Of a stretch of 64,000 bases of DNA, positions 55,389-64,000 are shown piece after piece. The first letter of the stretch is position 1, and each line of letters starts with the position of its first letter. Location of the stretch: NCBI RefSeq assembly GCF_030376605.1, contig NZ_JARRAE010000007.1:124001-188000 (forward strand). The letters are read 5' to 3'. The position numbers and the translations under genes were made by a program. Below the pieces are notes generated by a model. The model did no database searches. It was given only the letters and a program-made list of their open reading frames with translations, and had not been told where the DNA came from. This stretch comes from Pseudochrobactrum sp. sp1633. Its GTDB lineage: Bacteria; Pseudomonadota; Alphaproteobacteria; Rhizobiales; Rhizobiaceae.

Positions 55389-55490
55389 AGAGCGGTTTCG
55401 GTTTTCATTGAAACGTGGAACCGCTCTAATTCTTTGTTTTTACGCATTATCCCACGCAAAACCGCTTCGCACTTTTGCTGGAAATGCTTT
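55389..55490 (+). repeat. Rhizobial intergenic palindromic repeat, best-preserved copy
   Basis: AGAGCGGTT (55389-55397) and AACCGCTCT (55419-55427) are perfect 9-bp arms around a 21-base loop. They are followed by AATTCTTTGTTTTTACGCAT and CGCAAAACCGCTTCGCACTTT, then TGCTGGAAATGCTT. I recognise this as a common intergenic repeat of Brucella, Mesorhizobium and relatives. Other copies in the window are at 45210-45321, 36077-36140 and, degraded, 10129-10199. Confidence 0.75.
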
Positions 55491-55527
55491 AAAAAAGCGG
55501 ATGATCGTGACGAAAATGGTGATTTTT

Positions 55528-55573
55528 GAGCACCGGAACGGAATGTACTTTGAGGTACATGAGTACCGGAGCG
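55528..55573. repeat. Imperfect palindrome between the repeat and lptE
   Basis: ATGTAC (55543-55548) and GTACAT (55555-55560) form the centre, flanked by CACCGG (55531-55536) and CCGGAG (55566-55571). It continues from the intergenic repeat to the lptE stop. A T-run (55606-55612) follows on the plus strand. Similar segments occur in relatives, but I cannot name the element. Confidence 0.45.
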
Positions 55574-55610
55574 CAGAAAATTGCCATTTGCAGACCGATC
55601 AGGCGTTTTT

Positions 55611-56192
55611 TTATGGGAGTTTCTGCATATCCTGAGCTAGGGACAGTACAAGATACTGCGCCAGCTCTTCTGCCGCACGTTGCTGGGCATCACGCTGAGC
55701 ACGCAGGTTAGCAAACTCCTGACGCGGACGGTCATAGGATGCGATAACCTGACGGCGACCGCTGGCCACCACTTTTCCATCTCTGTCGCGAAGCGCGTAG
55801 TTAGAAATCATACGCACCGTACCGGCAGAAGGACGTCCGGTTGTGCTGTCACCGACATCCACCTCAACAGCAGATTCAGTAGACGTCTGTAGACCAAGCG
55901 CCAGATGATAGGCTGGCTGCGATGGTTCCCCTGCTCCGCCGGACAGGCCGAAGATCAGGCGGTTACGCACCGCCTGTGCAGGAATTGTATCCACATCATC
56001 CACTTTGATGGATGCCAGCTTGGTTTTCACGCTCGAAGGCACACCGCCAACACCGGCACTGCCGCTTGTTGAATAAAGCGGCTGCACCGTGCAACCGGCC
56101 ACCAAAGCTGACAGGACGAGACCTGCCAGCACAGCCAGCCGCTTTTTACGGATCGGAGATTTGTCCATAGCTTGATGATCAGACAACGACAT
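55611..56192 (-). CDS. lptE: LPS assembly lipoprotein LptE
   Basis: A 193-residue lipoprotein. After a polar N-terminus a signal sequence runs '[19 protein letters not shown]' with lipobox LVAGC and 'TVQPLYS', typical of alphaproteobacterial LptE. The rest is the mixed alpha/beta LptE domain ('[50 protein letters not shown]'). It is the outer-membrane plug of LptD for LPS export. The start at 56192 overlaps the leuS end by 14 bases and has AGAGGA 6 bases upstream; the in-frame ATG at 56168 has none. Confidence 0.88.
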   Translation of the reverse strand: MSLSDHQAMDKSPIRKKRLAVLAGLVLSALVAGCTVQPLYSTSGSAGVGGVPSSVKTKLASIKVDDVDTIPAQAVRNRLIFGLSGGAGEPSQPAYHLALGLQTSTESAVEVDVGDSTTGRPSAGTVRMISNYALRDRDGKVVASGRRQVIASYDRPRQEFANLRAQRDAQQRAAEELAQYLVLSLAQDMQKLP

Positions 56193-58794
56193 TCACAATC
56201 CTCTGCGGTACAACAACGAGCTTTTTAGGTGCATTACCGTTCAACGCAGCCTGCACAAAGTCAAGTGCCAAAACTGCTGCTTGAACTGTTGCCTGATCCG
56301 CATCACGCGCAATTGTAATATCACCGCGCTTTTTACCGTTGATCTGTACCGGCAGCGTAATGTCGTTCTCAACGAGCAGCGCTTCATCAATCACCGGCCA
56401 GCCACGGGTGGCAACCAGATCAGATGCACCCAGAGCCGCATTACACTGTTCAGCCAGATGCGGCATCATCGGTGCAATCATCGCGATGAACATATCGGTT
56501 GCTTCACGGGTGGCAGCCTTGGTCACATCATCCGCTTTACCGGCAGCAATCGCCTGCAAAGGTGTGCTCAGCACATTGAGCAACTCATAAAGACGGGCGA
56601 TCGCGCGGTTGAAAACGATTTTCTCAATATCGTCGCCAACGGCTTTCACTGTCTTATGGGCAGCCTTGGAAATCTGCGCAGCATCACCTTCATAGGCAGC
56701 CTTTGGTGCAACGCCTTTCAGGTTTTCACCCGCTTCAGAAATCAGACGCCAGACGCGCTGCACAAATCGATGCGCACCTTCCGCACCGGCTTCTGTCCAA
56801 ACGATATCACGCTCCGGCGGGCTATCCGACAGAGTGAACCAGCGCGCGGTATCCGCACCATAAGACGAAATAATATCATCCGGATCGACGACGTTTTTCT
56901 TCGACTTCGACATTTTCTCGATCGAGCCGATATCAACCGGTTCACCGGAATCCAGCATGGTTGCCGAACGAACGCCGTTCTTGTCTTCGATACGGATTTC
57001 CAGCGGCGATACCCACTGACCATTATGCTTATAGGTTTCGTGAACCACCATGCCCTGTGTGAACAGCCCCTTAAACGGCTCTTCCACTTCCAGATGACCG
57101 GCCACTTTCATGGCGCGTGTGAAGAAGCGCGAATAGAGCAGATGCAGGATCGCATGTTCCACACCGCCGATATACTGATCCACCGGCAGCCATTCGTCAG
57201 CAGCCTTGCGGTCAGTCGGTTCATTTTCCCAAGGGGCTGTGAAGCGCGCAAAATACCAGGATGAATCAACAAATGTATCCATCGTATCGGTTTCACGACG
57301 CGCCTGACTGCCGCATTTCGGGCAGTTGACATGCCGCCAGCCGTCATGACGATCCAGCGGATTGCCCGGACGGTCAAAGGTAACATCATCCGGCAGCTGC
57401 ACCGGCAAATTATTACGCGGCACAGGTACGGTTCCGCAGGATTCGCAATGAATCATCGGAATCGGGCAGCCCCAATAACGCTGACGGGAAATACCCCAGT
57501 CACGCAGACGATATTGTGTCTTGCGGAATGCCTGCGGTTTGCCGTTGAGATCAGTCTTTTCCAGACGATCGGCGACTTCATTAAACGCAGCTTCCGGTGT
57601 CATACCGTCAAGGAAACGCGAATTGATCAGCGTGCCTTCGTCGCTATAGGCCGTATCGGTGATTGTGAAGCTTGCAGCATCCGCACCGGCAGGCAGAACA
57701 ACCGGTGTTACAGTCAGACTGTATTTATTAGCGAAGTCCAGATCGCGCTGATCGTGCGCAGGACAGCCGAAGACCGCGCCTGTACCATATTCCATCAGCA
57801 CGAAATTGGCGACATAGACCGGCAATGTCCATGAAGGATCAAACGGATGCTGAACGCGCAAGCCAGTATCGAAACCCTTTTTCTCAATGGTTTCGAGTGT
57901 GGCAACAGATGTACCATGCTGACGGCATTCAGCGGCAAAAGCAGCCAGACCTTCATTGCTCTCAGCAAGCTCCTTTGCCAGTGGATGATCGGCAGCAATC
58001 GCCACAAAAGATGCACCGAACAGCGTATCCGGACGGGTTGTATAAACCTCAATATCGCCTTCCCGTTCAGCAAGGGCAAAACGAAGCTGTAAGCCTTCCG
58101 ACTTACCGATCCAGTTTTTCTGCATCAGGCGTACTTTGTCAGGCCACTGGTCAAGCGTATCCAGACCGGCGAGCAGCTCTTCGCTGAAATCGGTGATCTT
58201 GAAGAACCACTGGGTCAGTTCGCGCTGTTCAACCAGCGCACCGGAGCGCCAGCCGCGACCGTCAACAACCTGCTCATTGGCCAGAACGGTATTATCGACC
58301 GGATCCCAGTTGACCTTGGATGTCTTGCGGGTCACCAGACCTTTTTCAAACATATCAAGGAACAGCATCTGCTGACGGTGGTAATAATCCACGTCACAGG
58401 TCGCAAATTCACGCGACCAGTCCAGCGACAGACCCATAGTTTTGAGCTGGCGCTTCATGGTCGCGATATTCTGGTAGGTCCATTCTTTCGGGTGAACCTT
58501 ATTCTGCATCGCCGCATTTTCCGCAGGCATACCAAAGGCATCCCAGCCCATCGGGTGCAGAACGTTAAAACCGCGTGCACGCTTATAACGGGCAATCACG
58601 TCGCCCATTGCGTAGTTGCGCACATGGCCGATGTGAATACGGCCGGACGGATAAGGAAACATTTCCAGCACGTAATATTTTTCGCGCGGGTCATCATTGG
58701 CGGTTTCGAAGATCTTGTTGTCTTCCCAGATCTTCTGCCAATGGGATTCGCTTACACGCGGATTATATCGTTCGGTTGCCCGTTCAGTTACCAT
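56179..58794 (-). CDS. leuS: Leucyl-tRNA synthetase
   Basis: An 871-residue class I synthetase. The HIGH motif is at 54-57 in [19 protein letters not shown], the CP1 editing domain spans about 225-420 ('[22 protein letters not shown]', '[15 protein letters not shown]'), KMSKSKKN is near 627-634 and the C-terminal anticodon-binding part ends '[16 protein letters not shown]'. It is co-transcribed with lptE, which overlaps its 3' end. Confidence 0.98.
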   Translation of the reverse strand: MVTERATERYNPRVSESHWQKIWEDNKIFETANDDPREKYYVLEMFPYPSGRIHIGHVRNYAMGDVIARYKRARGFNVLHPMGWDAFGMPAENAAMQNKVHPKEWTYQNIATMKRQLKTMGLSLDWSREFATCDVDYYHRQQMLFLDMFEKGLVTRKTSKVNWDPVDNTVLANEQVVDGRGWRSGALVEQRELTQWFFKITDFSEELLAGLDTLDQWPDKVRLMQKNWIGKSEGLQLRFALAEREGDIEVYTTRPDTLFGASFVAIAADHPLAKELAESNEGLAAFAAECRQHGTSVATLETIEKKGFDTGLRVQHPFDPSWTLPVYVANFVLMEYGTGAVFGCPAHDQRDLDFANKYSLTVTPVVLPAGADAASFTITDTAYSDEGTLINSRFLDGMTPEAAFNEVADRLEKTDLNGKPQAFRKTQYRLRDWGISRQRYWGCPIPMIHCESCGTVPVPRNNLPVQLPDDVTFDRPGNPLDRHDGWRHVNCPKCGSQARRETDTMDTFVDSSWYFARFTAPWENEPTDRKAADEWLPVDQYIGGVEHAILHLLYSRFFTRAMKVAGHLEVEEPFKGLFTQGMVVHETYKHNGQWVSPLEIRIEDKNGVRSATMLDSGEPVDIGSIEKMSKSKKNVVDPDDIISSYGADTARWFTLSDSPPERDIVWTEAGAEGAHRFVQRVWRLISEAGENLKGVAPKAAYEGDAAQISKAAHKTVKAVGDDIEKIVFNRAIARLYELLNVLSTPLQAIAAGKADDVTKAATREATDMFIAMIAPMMPHLAEQCNAALGASDLVATRGWPVIDEALLVENDITLPVQINGKKRGDITIARDADQATVQAAVLALDFVQAALNGNAPKKLVVVPQRIVNVVV

Positions 58795-58908
58795 GGCTGT
58801 ATTTACTCATGCAAAGAGAATGGAATATGTAGTGCGACCTTCATCATGGATTGGCCAAAGCGTCAACCTTCTCCCATAGTGAAGCGGCAGAAAAAGGAGT
58901 TTTATACC

Positions 58909-59601
58909 ATGAATGCACCCGCCAACCCCGTTGCGGACAACCTCAAAACCGTTCGCAATGCCATTGCGCAAAGCGAACACGAAGCGCAGCGCACAGCAGG
59001 TTCGGTGCAGTTGGTAGCGGTTTCCAAAACCTTTGATGCCGCTGAAATCACCCCTGTTCTGGAAGCGGGACAGCGTATTTTCGGCGAAAACCGTGTGCAA
59101 GAAGCGCAAGGCAAATGGCCTGAACTGCGTGAGCGTTTTTCCGACATTGAACTGCATCTGATCGGCCCGCTGCAATCCAATAAGTCGGCTGAAGCCGTAG
59201 CATTATTTGACGTCATCCAGACCGTTGATCGTGAGAAGATTGCCGCCAGCCTTGCGGTAGAAATCAAGAAACAGAACCGCGCCGTCAAATTATTCGTTCA
59301 GGTCAATACCGGCAGCGAAGAGCAAAAAGCAGGCATCGACCCGCGTGAAGCTGTGGGTTTTGTTGCCCGCTGCCGTGATGTACATGGACTGGAAATCGCC
59401 GGTCTGATGTGCATTCCGCCGGTCGATGAAAATCCGGGCCCGCATTTTGCCCTGCTGCGCAAACTGGCAACTGAAGCAGGCGTCTCTGAATTATCGATGG
59501 GCATGTCCGGTGACTTTGAAACCGCTATTGCTTTCGGCGCGACTTATGTGCGCGTCGGCTCTGCGATTTTCGGCAGCCGGCCACCGCTGACACAAGCCTG
59601 A
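58909..59601 (+). CDS. yggS: YggS/PLPHP family pyridoxal phosphate-binding protein
   Basis: A 230-residue single-domain alanine-racemase-like barrel. The PLP-binding Lys40 is in LVAVSKTF; 'FGENRVQEAQGKWPEL', 'ELHLIGPLQSNKSAEAVALFDVIQTVD' and 'LSMGMSGDFETAIAFGATYVRVGSAIFG' bind the phosphate and complete the family signature. These proteins buffer free PLP and affect amino-acid pools rather than act as enzymes. AAGGAG lies 9 bases before ATG 58909. It is divergent from leuS. Confidence 0.93.
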   Translation: MNAPANPVADNLKTVRNAIAQSEHEAQRTAGSVQLVAVSKTFDAAEITPVLEAGQRIFGENRVQEAQGKWPELRERFSDIELHLIGPLQSNKSAEAVALFDVIQTVDREKIAASLAVEIKKQNRAVKLFVQVNTGSEEQKAGIDPREAVGFVARCRDVHGLEIAGLMCIPPVDENPGPHFALLRKLATEAGVSELSMGMSGDFETAIAFGATYVRVGSAIFGSRPPLTQA

Positions 59602-59701
59602 GAGAACAGGTTTATTATCCTATAGAGTTGTGCACTTTATTCTGATGCAAAACCAACTTGTCGCAAATAATTGTCTTGCGTCACTCCATAACAATTATAA
59701 A

Positions 59702-59861
59702 CTCCGGCGCAATCTCAGTCATTTATGCCGGAGATAGGATCTCGTTTGATCAATACGGGAGCCTTATCAGGTGTTTTCTGCCTGCCGCCCTGTGGCGTCA
59801 TCAGACTTTCGCCTGATTTACGATGTGAGCCGTGCGCATTAACAATGGTGCGGCTTTTTAT
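59702..59861 (+). ncRNA. Probable small RNA or acs leader RNA, about 155 nt
   Basis: A TATAAA box (59696-59701) is followed by a 5' hairpin CTCCGGC (59702-59708)/GCCGGAG (59727-59733). The unit ends with a terminator: AGCCGTGC (59828-59835) pairs with GTGCGGCT (59848-59855, two G-U pairs), then TTTTTA. It fills the gap between yggS and acs and ends 43 bases before the acs start. Size and place recall the rhizobial sRNA family alpha-r45, reported as about 150 nt, but I cannot confirm this. It could act in trans or as an attenuator of acs. The exact 5' end is inferred. Confidence 0.5.
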
Positions 59862-59903
59862 GCAATGTGCCGGCAAGGAGGGCCGCCGGCGCGAGGAGGA
59901 ACT

Positions 59904-61859
59904 ATGTCCGAGAAGAAATATCCCGTATTGCCGGAGGCGAAGGCGCGCGCGCTGATCGACAATGAAACCTATCTTTCATGGTATAATGAAAGTATCAGCG
60001 ACCCTGACGCATTCTGGGGCAAACACGGTAAACGTATTGACTGGTTCACACCTTACACCAAGGTGAAAGATACGTCTTTCGAGGATAATGTCTCCATCCG
60101 CTGGTATGAAGACGGCGCTACCAACGTCTCCTATAACTGTATTGACCGTCACCTCGAAAAGCGCGGCGATCAGACTGCGATTATCTGGGAAGGTGACAAC
60201 CCGTATATCGACAAAAAAATCACCTATCGCGAATTGCATGAGAATGTCTGCCGTCTCGCTAATGTGATGAAAAAGCATGGCGTGCGCAAAGGCGACCGCG
60301 TTACCATCTATCTGCCGATGATTCCGGAAGCCGCCTATGCGATGCTGGCCTGTGCGCGTATCGGCGCGGTACATTCCATCGTCTTTGCAGGCTTCTCACC
60401 GGAAGCACTGGCAGGCCGTATTATTGACTGCGAATCCACATTTGTTATCACATCGGATGAAGGTATCCGCGGCGGCAAACCTATTCCTCTGAAAGAAAAT
60501 ACCGATACCGCGATTGATATCGCCGCCAAGCAATATGTGTTTGTAAACAAGGTACTGGTTGTGCGCCGCACCGGCGGTAAGATCAACTGGGGTCGCGGCC
60601 GTGACCTCTGGTATCATCAGGAAGTTGCAAGCGTGGATGCGGTTTGCGAACCGGAGCCGATGAAGGCTGAAGACCCGCTCTTCATCCTCTATACATCCGG
60701 CTCTACCGGCAAGCCGAAAGGCGTGCTGCACACCACCGGCGGCTATCTCGTTTATGCTTCGATGACCCATGAATATGTCTTCGATTATCATGAGGGCGAT
60801 ATTTACTGGTGTACAGCAGATGTGGGCTGGGTCACCGGTCACTCCTATATTGTCTATGGCCCGCTCGCCAATGGCGCGACCACACTAATGTTTGAAGGCG
60901 TGCCGAACTTCCCTGATCAGGGACGTTTCTGGGAAGTGGTCGACAAACATCAGGTCAATATTTTCTATACCGCACCAACAGCGATCCGCGCTTTGATGGG
61001 TGCAGGCGATGAATTCGTGACCCGCAATTCCCGCAAATCTCTGCGCCTGCTCGGCTCCGTGGGTGAGCCGATCAATCCGGAAGCATGGGAATGGTATTAT
61101 AATGTGGTCGGCGATCAGGCCTGCCCGATTGTTGATACATGGTGGCAGACCGAAACCGGCGGTATTCTGATTACCCCGCTGCCGGGTGCAACCGATCTGA
61201 AACCGGGCTCGGCAACCCGTCCGTTCTTTGGCATCAAACCACAGCTGGTTGATGCAGAAGGCGTTGAAATTGAAGGTGCAGCCGACGGCAATCTCTGCAT
61301 CACCGATTCATGGCCTGGCCAGATGCGGACGCTTTATGGTGATCACCGCCGCTTTATTGAGGCCTATTTCACCACCTATAAAGGCAAATACTTCACCGGT
61401 GACGGCTGCCGTCGTGATGAGGACGGTTATTACTGGATTACCGGCCGCGTTGATGACGTGCTGAATATTTCCGGTCACCGCCTAGGCACTGCGGAAATTG
61501 AATCGGCACTGGTTTCGCATCATTCGGTATCGGAAGCAGCTGTTGTCGGCTATCCGCATCCGATCAAAGGTCAGGGCATTTATTGCTATGTCACACTGAT
61601 GACCGGCGAAGCGGAGCATGATGAAGATGCTTTGCGCAAGGAACTGGTCAAGCATGTGCGCACCGAGATCGGACCAATTGCAACACCGGATATGATCCAG
61701 TTTGCACCGGGTCTGCCGAAAACCCGTTCGGGCAAGATCATGCGCCGTATCTTACGCAAGATTGCGGAAGATGATTTCGGCGCACTCGGCGATACATCAA
61801 CACTGGCCGATCCGGCAGTGGTGGATGATCTGATCGAAAAGCGTCAGAACCGCAAATAA
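59904..61859 (+). CDS. acs: Acetyl-CoA synthetase
   Basis: A 651-residue AMP-forming acetate:CoA ligase. The ATP-binding loop [11 protein letters not shown] is at 263-273, 'WWQTETGG' holds the acetate pocket Trp, '[38 protein letters not shown]' contains the hinge, and Lys611 in [11 protein letters not shown] is the catalytic Lys regulated by acetylation in relatives. ATG 59904 has AGGAGG 5 bases upstream; earlier starts overlap the leader hairpin. It activates acetate for the TCA and glyoxylate cycles. Monocistronic, ended by a strong hairpin. Confidence 0.97.
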   Translation: MSEKKYPVLPEAKARALIDNETYLSWYNESISDPDAFWGKHGKRIDWFTPYTKVKDTSFEDNVSIRWYEDGATNVSYNCIDRHLEKRGDQTAIIWEGDNPYIDKKITYRELHENVCRLANVMKKHGVRKGDRVTIYLPMIPEAAYAMLACARIGAVHSIVFAGFSPEALAGRIIDCESTFVITSDEGIRGGKPIPLKENTDTAIDIAAKQYVFVNKVLVVRRTGGKINWGRGRDLWYHQEVASVDAVCEPEPMKAEDPLFILYTSGSTGKPKGVLHTTGGYLVYASMTHEYVFDYHEGDIYWCTADVGWVTGHSYIVYGPLANGATTLMFEGVPNFPDQGRFWEVVDKHQVNIFYTAPTAIRALMGAGDEFVTRNSRKSLRLLGSVGEPINPEAWEWYYNVVGDQACPIVDTWWQTETGGILITPLPGATDLKPGSATRPFFGIKPQLVDAEGVEIEGAADGNLCITDSWPGQMRTLYGDHRRFIEAYFTTYKGKYFTGDGCRRDEDGYYWITGRVDDVLNISGHRLGTAEIESALVSHHSVSEAAVVGYPHPIKGQGIYCYVTLMTGEAEHDEDALRKELVKHVRTEIGPIATPDMIQFAPGLPKTRSGKIMRRILRKIAEDDFGALGDTSTLADPAVVDDLIEKRQNRK

Positions 61860-61865
61860 GAATAA

Positions 61866-61895
61866 TAAAAAGGCCGGTTCAACCGGCCTTTTTTA
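61866..61895. terminator. Bidirectional terminator acs/SDR, overlapping the SDR stop codon
   Basis: AAAAGGCCGGT (61868-61878) pairs perfectly with ACCGGCCTTTT (61882-61892) over the loop TCA, with A and T runs. TCA 61879-61881 is at the same time the TGA stop of the convergent SDR gene, so that gene's last codons form one arm. Confidence 0.88.
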
Positions 61896-62757
61896 TTATA
61901 TAGGTATCGGCCATTGCGGTCATATCCGGCTGACCGTCACTATAGGCAAAACCGGCCATCTCCAGATCACTGCCATCAATGATCAAGTCCTCATAAAGCT
62001 GCTCATACATGGCTTTTTTACCCAGCGGTATCAGCCCAGCCTGCATCAGTCGTCGCGGCACCGGCACCATTCTGTTCGCTCTGCCCATTGCCTGCCGCAG
62101 CATCATGACAAGTTGCTTTGTTGACAGCGCAACCGGATCAGCCAGATGAAAAATCCGGTGATCAATCTGCACTCGATCTGCCAGCGCCATAAATTCCAGC
62201 GCCCGCACCACATTGCTTAAAGAGACAAAGCTGCGCTGATTATTGGCACTGCCAAACGGCAAAGGCAGAACACTATCACAGAGTTTCAGCAGCAAGCGCA
62301 GATTACCGGGGGCACCGGCACCATAAACCAGCGCAGGCCGTGCAATACCAATCTCAATGCCCTGCATTTTCAAAAGCCCCTGCTCCGCCAGCGCTTTTGT
62401 ATGCCCGTAATCCGATAGCGGATGATAGGATAAATCTGCTGTCAGCGGCGGCGGATGCCCCGCAACCACGTTAATTGTCGAAACAAAGATAAAGCGCTTC
62501 ACGCCTGCCGCGCGCGCCTGCTCAGCCAATACCAATGCCAACCGATGATTAACGGCATCCATCTCTGCGGGAGAGGCAGCATTGCTTCCGCTTCTGTGCG
62601 CAATCCCTGCACAATGAATCACGCATTCAACACCGGAAAAATCAGGTTCACTCAGTTCATGACGTGCAATAATCCGCACCTCATGCGCGTGTTCACACAG
62701 ATGCTGAACAAGCCTGCGCCCGATAAATCCGCCTGCACCGGTAACCGCAATTTTCAT
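61879..62757 (-). CDS. NAD-dependent epimerase/dehydratase (extended SDR)
   Basis: A 292-residue extended short-chain dehydrogenase. The Rossmann motif GAGGFIG is at 7-13 and the active-site Tyr117-x3-Lys121 in SDYGHTK, with an upstream Ser in FVSTINV. 'ARPALVYGAG' and 'RSFVSLSNVVRALEF' are typical of UDP-sugar epimerase-like proteins. The substrate is unknown; a nucleotide sugar is likely by family. It stands alone, convergent with acs, and its stop codon lies in the terminator loop. Confidence 0.82.
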   Translation of the reverse strand: MKIAVTGAGGFIGRRLVQHLCEHAHEVRIIARHELSEPDFSGVECVIHCAGIAHRSGSNAASPAEMDAVNHRLALVLAEQARAAGVKRFIFVSTINVVAGHPPPLTADLSYHPLSDYGHTKALAEQGLLKMQGIEIGIARPALVYGAGAPGNLRLLLKLCDSVLPLPFGSANNQRSFVSLSNVVRALEFMALADRVQIDHRIFHLADPVALSTKQLVMMLRQAMGRANRMVPVPRRLMQAGLIPLGKKAMYEQLYEDLIIDGSDLEMAGFAYSDGQPDMTAMADTYIIKKAG

Positions 62758-62845
62758 CTGTCAAACCCGTATTTGAAAACCTGTTTTCCTGATAGCAATG
62801 CTCTGACCATAATCATACCACTTTGCTGCCAAATGAGGCCGGATC

Positions 62846-63298
62846 ATGCATTTTCACTTCAGCCCTGCACGGTCAGAGGATTTCAGCAGACTATTTGAAC
62901 TGCGTCTGCGCACCATGCGGGAAAGCCTTGAACGTATCGGCCGTTTTGACCCACAGCGGGCGTTTAAACGTTTTCAAAACAGTTTTCGCCCGCAACATAC
63001 CCGCTTGGTCATCGTCAAGAACCAGCTTGCCGGTTGTGTCGCTCTCGGGCCGGATCAAGATAACTGGCTTCTGGAGCATTTTTATATAGCGCAGGAATTT
63101 CAGGGGCTTGGCTTAGGGAGCCTTGTTTTAGCGCAACTGATTGGCGAGGCGGACCAAGCGGAAAAAACAATAAGTCTCAGCGTCTTGCAGCAAAGCGATG
63201 CTGCCCGATTTTATGAAAAACATGGATTTTTCAAAACCGGCGAGGATGAGTGGGATATTTACTATGCCCGCTTTCCGGTCATTTCACGTGAATCATAA
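62846..63298 (+). CDS. GNAT family N-acetyltransferase
   Basis: A 150-residue acetyl-CoA-dependent acyltransferase. The fold is seen from 'FSPARSEDFSRLFELRLRTM', strand 'NWLLEHFYIAQEFQGLGLGSLVLAQLIGEA' with the acetyl-CoA loop QEFQGLGLG, and 'SLSVLQQSDAARFYEKHGFFKTGEDEWDIYYAR' with the conserved N/S-x-x-A-x-x-F-Y-E-K-x-G-F pattern. The substrate is unknown. It is divergent from the SDR gene and convergent with the SDHAF4-like gene. Confidence 0.85.
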   Translation: MHFHFSPARSEDFSRLFELRLRTMRESLERIGRFDPQRAFKRFQNSFRPQHTRLVIVKNQLAGCVALGPDQDNWLLEHFYIAQEFQGLGLGSLVLAQLIGEADQAEKTISLSVLQQSDAARFYEKHGFFKTGEDEWDIYYARFPVISRES

Positions 63299-63320
63299 AA
63301 AGCTAAAAAACACCGGCCTT

Positions 63321-63572
63321 TTAGAAATCAATCGTGCGGCCTTTGATTTCCCAGTCCCCAAAGCGCGCAGGGTCTTTACCACCGCGACCACCGATTTCCT
63401 TAGCCGTTTCGGTTTTCTGTTCGGCCTCGCGGCGTGCTTCTGCTTCCAGCAAAGCACGCTGAGCAGCAGGCGGCAGATCTTCAAAGTTTTTACGGAGCGC
63501 AGGGGCATCAGATTTCTGATAATCTGCCAATGAAACCACATTATTATTCACTGATGGTGTTTCATTACTCAT
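63321..63572 (-). CDS. DUF1674 protein, SDHAF4-like succinate dehydrogenase assembly factor
   Basis: An 83-residue protein with a variable polar N-terminus, a helical Glu/Ala/Arg-rich middle and the diagnostic C-terminus 'GGRGGKDPARFGDWEIKGRTIDF'. This motif defines DUF1674/SDHAF4, which in mitochondria protects the flavinylated SdhA subunit during assembly. I start at ATG 63572 (MSNETPSV); nine more residues from 63599 are unlikely. It is divergent from htpX, a common pairing in this order. Confidence 0.85.
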   Translation of the reverse strand: MSNETPSVNNNVVSLADYQKSDAPALRKNFEDLPPAAQRALLEAEARREAEQKTETAKEIGGRGGKDPARFGDWEIKGRTIDF

Positions 63573-63721
63573 GGTTTTTATCCTGTCGGTCTGCAGCATA
63601 TATCAAAATTGTCTGTACTGATGGTATCATAGCCCGTGTCATATTGAAGATATAGTGTGCAAGCCCCATTTTATCATCACATGAAAATGACCTCATTGAC
63701 TAACCGAAACGGAGATACTGA

Positions 63722-64000
63722 ATGAACATGATGCGCACTGCCATGCTGATTGCCTTCATGACAGCCATGTTTATGAGTATCGGCTATCTGATCGGCGGCT
63801 CAAGCGGCATGATGATCGCCTTGGTTATCGCCGTTGCCATGAATTTCTTCAGCTACTGGAATTCCGACAAGATGGTGCTGCGTATGTATAATGCGCAGGA
63901 AGCTGATGAAAATACCGCACCGGAATATTACCGCATCGTGCGTGAATTGTCGGATCGCGCGGGTCTGCCAACGCCTAAAATCTATGTGATCAATGAAGAT
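63722..64000 (+). CDS. htpX: Protease HtpX, N-terminal part
   Basis: The first 93 residues of an M48 membrane protease, cut by the window edge. Two N-terminal membrane helices (about residues 5-22 and 26-46), then '[50 protein letters not shown]', which is the HtpX sequence just before the active site. The HExxH zinc motif lies beyond the window. HtpX degrades misfolded membrane proteins. ACGGAG lies 8 bases before the ATG. Confidence 0.93.
   Translation, partial: MNMMRTAMLIAFMTAMFMSIGYLIGGSSGMMIALVIAVAMNFFSYWNSDKMVLRMYNAQEADENTAPEYYRIVRELSDRAGLPTPKIYVINED

Noticed and set aside
55491-55610. Decayed holA remnant downstream of lptE
   Set aside because: The segment is mostly palindromic repeat; no frame on the minus strand resembles DNA polymerase III delta.

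Overview
The window looks like a chromosomal segment of a Hyphomicrobiales (Rhizobiales) alphaproteobacterium, most likely a Brucellaceae relative such as Brucella/Ochrobactrum/Pseudochrobactrum. The signs are an RpoH2-type sigma factor, a CarD regulator, a SUV3-like helicase next to an S4 protein and fdxA, an F1-only atpHAGDC cluster, a DUF6867 protein beside the liv genes, a DUF1674 protein beside htpX, and several copies of a rhizobial intergenic palindromic repeat. Base composition looks near half GC by eye (not computed), lower than Brucella itself. I see no prophage, insertion sequence, CRISPR array, rRNA or tRNA gene.

Layout. 1-9.9 kb: end of an aldo/keto reductase, an ABC-F ATPase, a glycine-zipper lipoprotein, thiamine pyrophosphokinase divergent from a TPP-riboswitch-controlled thiBPQ thiamine transporter, an M48 lipoprotein protease and rpoH2. 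10-21.7 kb: carD, fdxA, an S4 protein, a SUV3-like helicase, a thiolase, rpmF, mtgA, and the isoprenoid genes ispA and ispG, which converge. 21.8-29.2 kb: an MFS transporter and a C4-dicarboxylate-type TRAP system (dctPQM) divergent from its two-component regulator genes dctSR, with two palindromes between. 29.2-40.5 kb: pyruvate carboxylase and a complete branched-chain amino acid ABC system with two tandem binding proteins; its LivG carries an unusual C-terminal domain. 40.9-45.2 kb: a hydroxyproline catabolic locus with a GntR regulator. 45.4-51.2 kb: two small membrane proteins, the first behind a general-stress-type promoter, then the F1 ATP synthase genes. 51.7-64 kb: a membrane protein, priA, transaldolase, lptE-leuS, a PLP-binding protein, a probable small RNA, acs, an SDR, a GNAT, an SDHAF4 homologue and the start of htpX.

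How the genes fit together. The metabolic theme is uptake and use of organic acids and amino acids: TRAP dicarboxylate import, branched-chain amino acid import, hydroxyproline degradation towards 2-oxoglutarate, anaplerosis by pyruvate carboxylase, acetate activation by Acs and ATP synthesis. Control elements visible in the DNA are a TPP riboswitch followed by a short upstream ORF that abuts thiB, paired palindromes at dctP/dctS, a palindrome at the hydroxyproline deaminase gene, an EcfG-like promoter, and a roughly 155-nt RNA unit with its own promoter and terminator just before acs.

No single cassette looks like a wholly new system. The least explained features are the thiB leader ORF, the LivG C-terminal domain, the acs-proximal RNA and the dct palindromes. 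All identifications are from reading the sequence; no database search was run.
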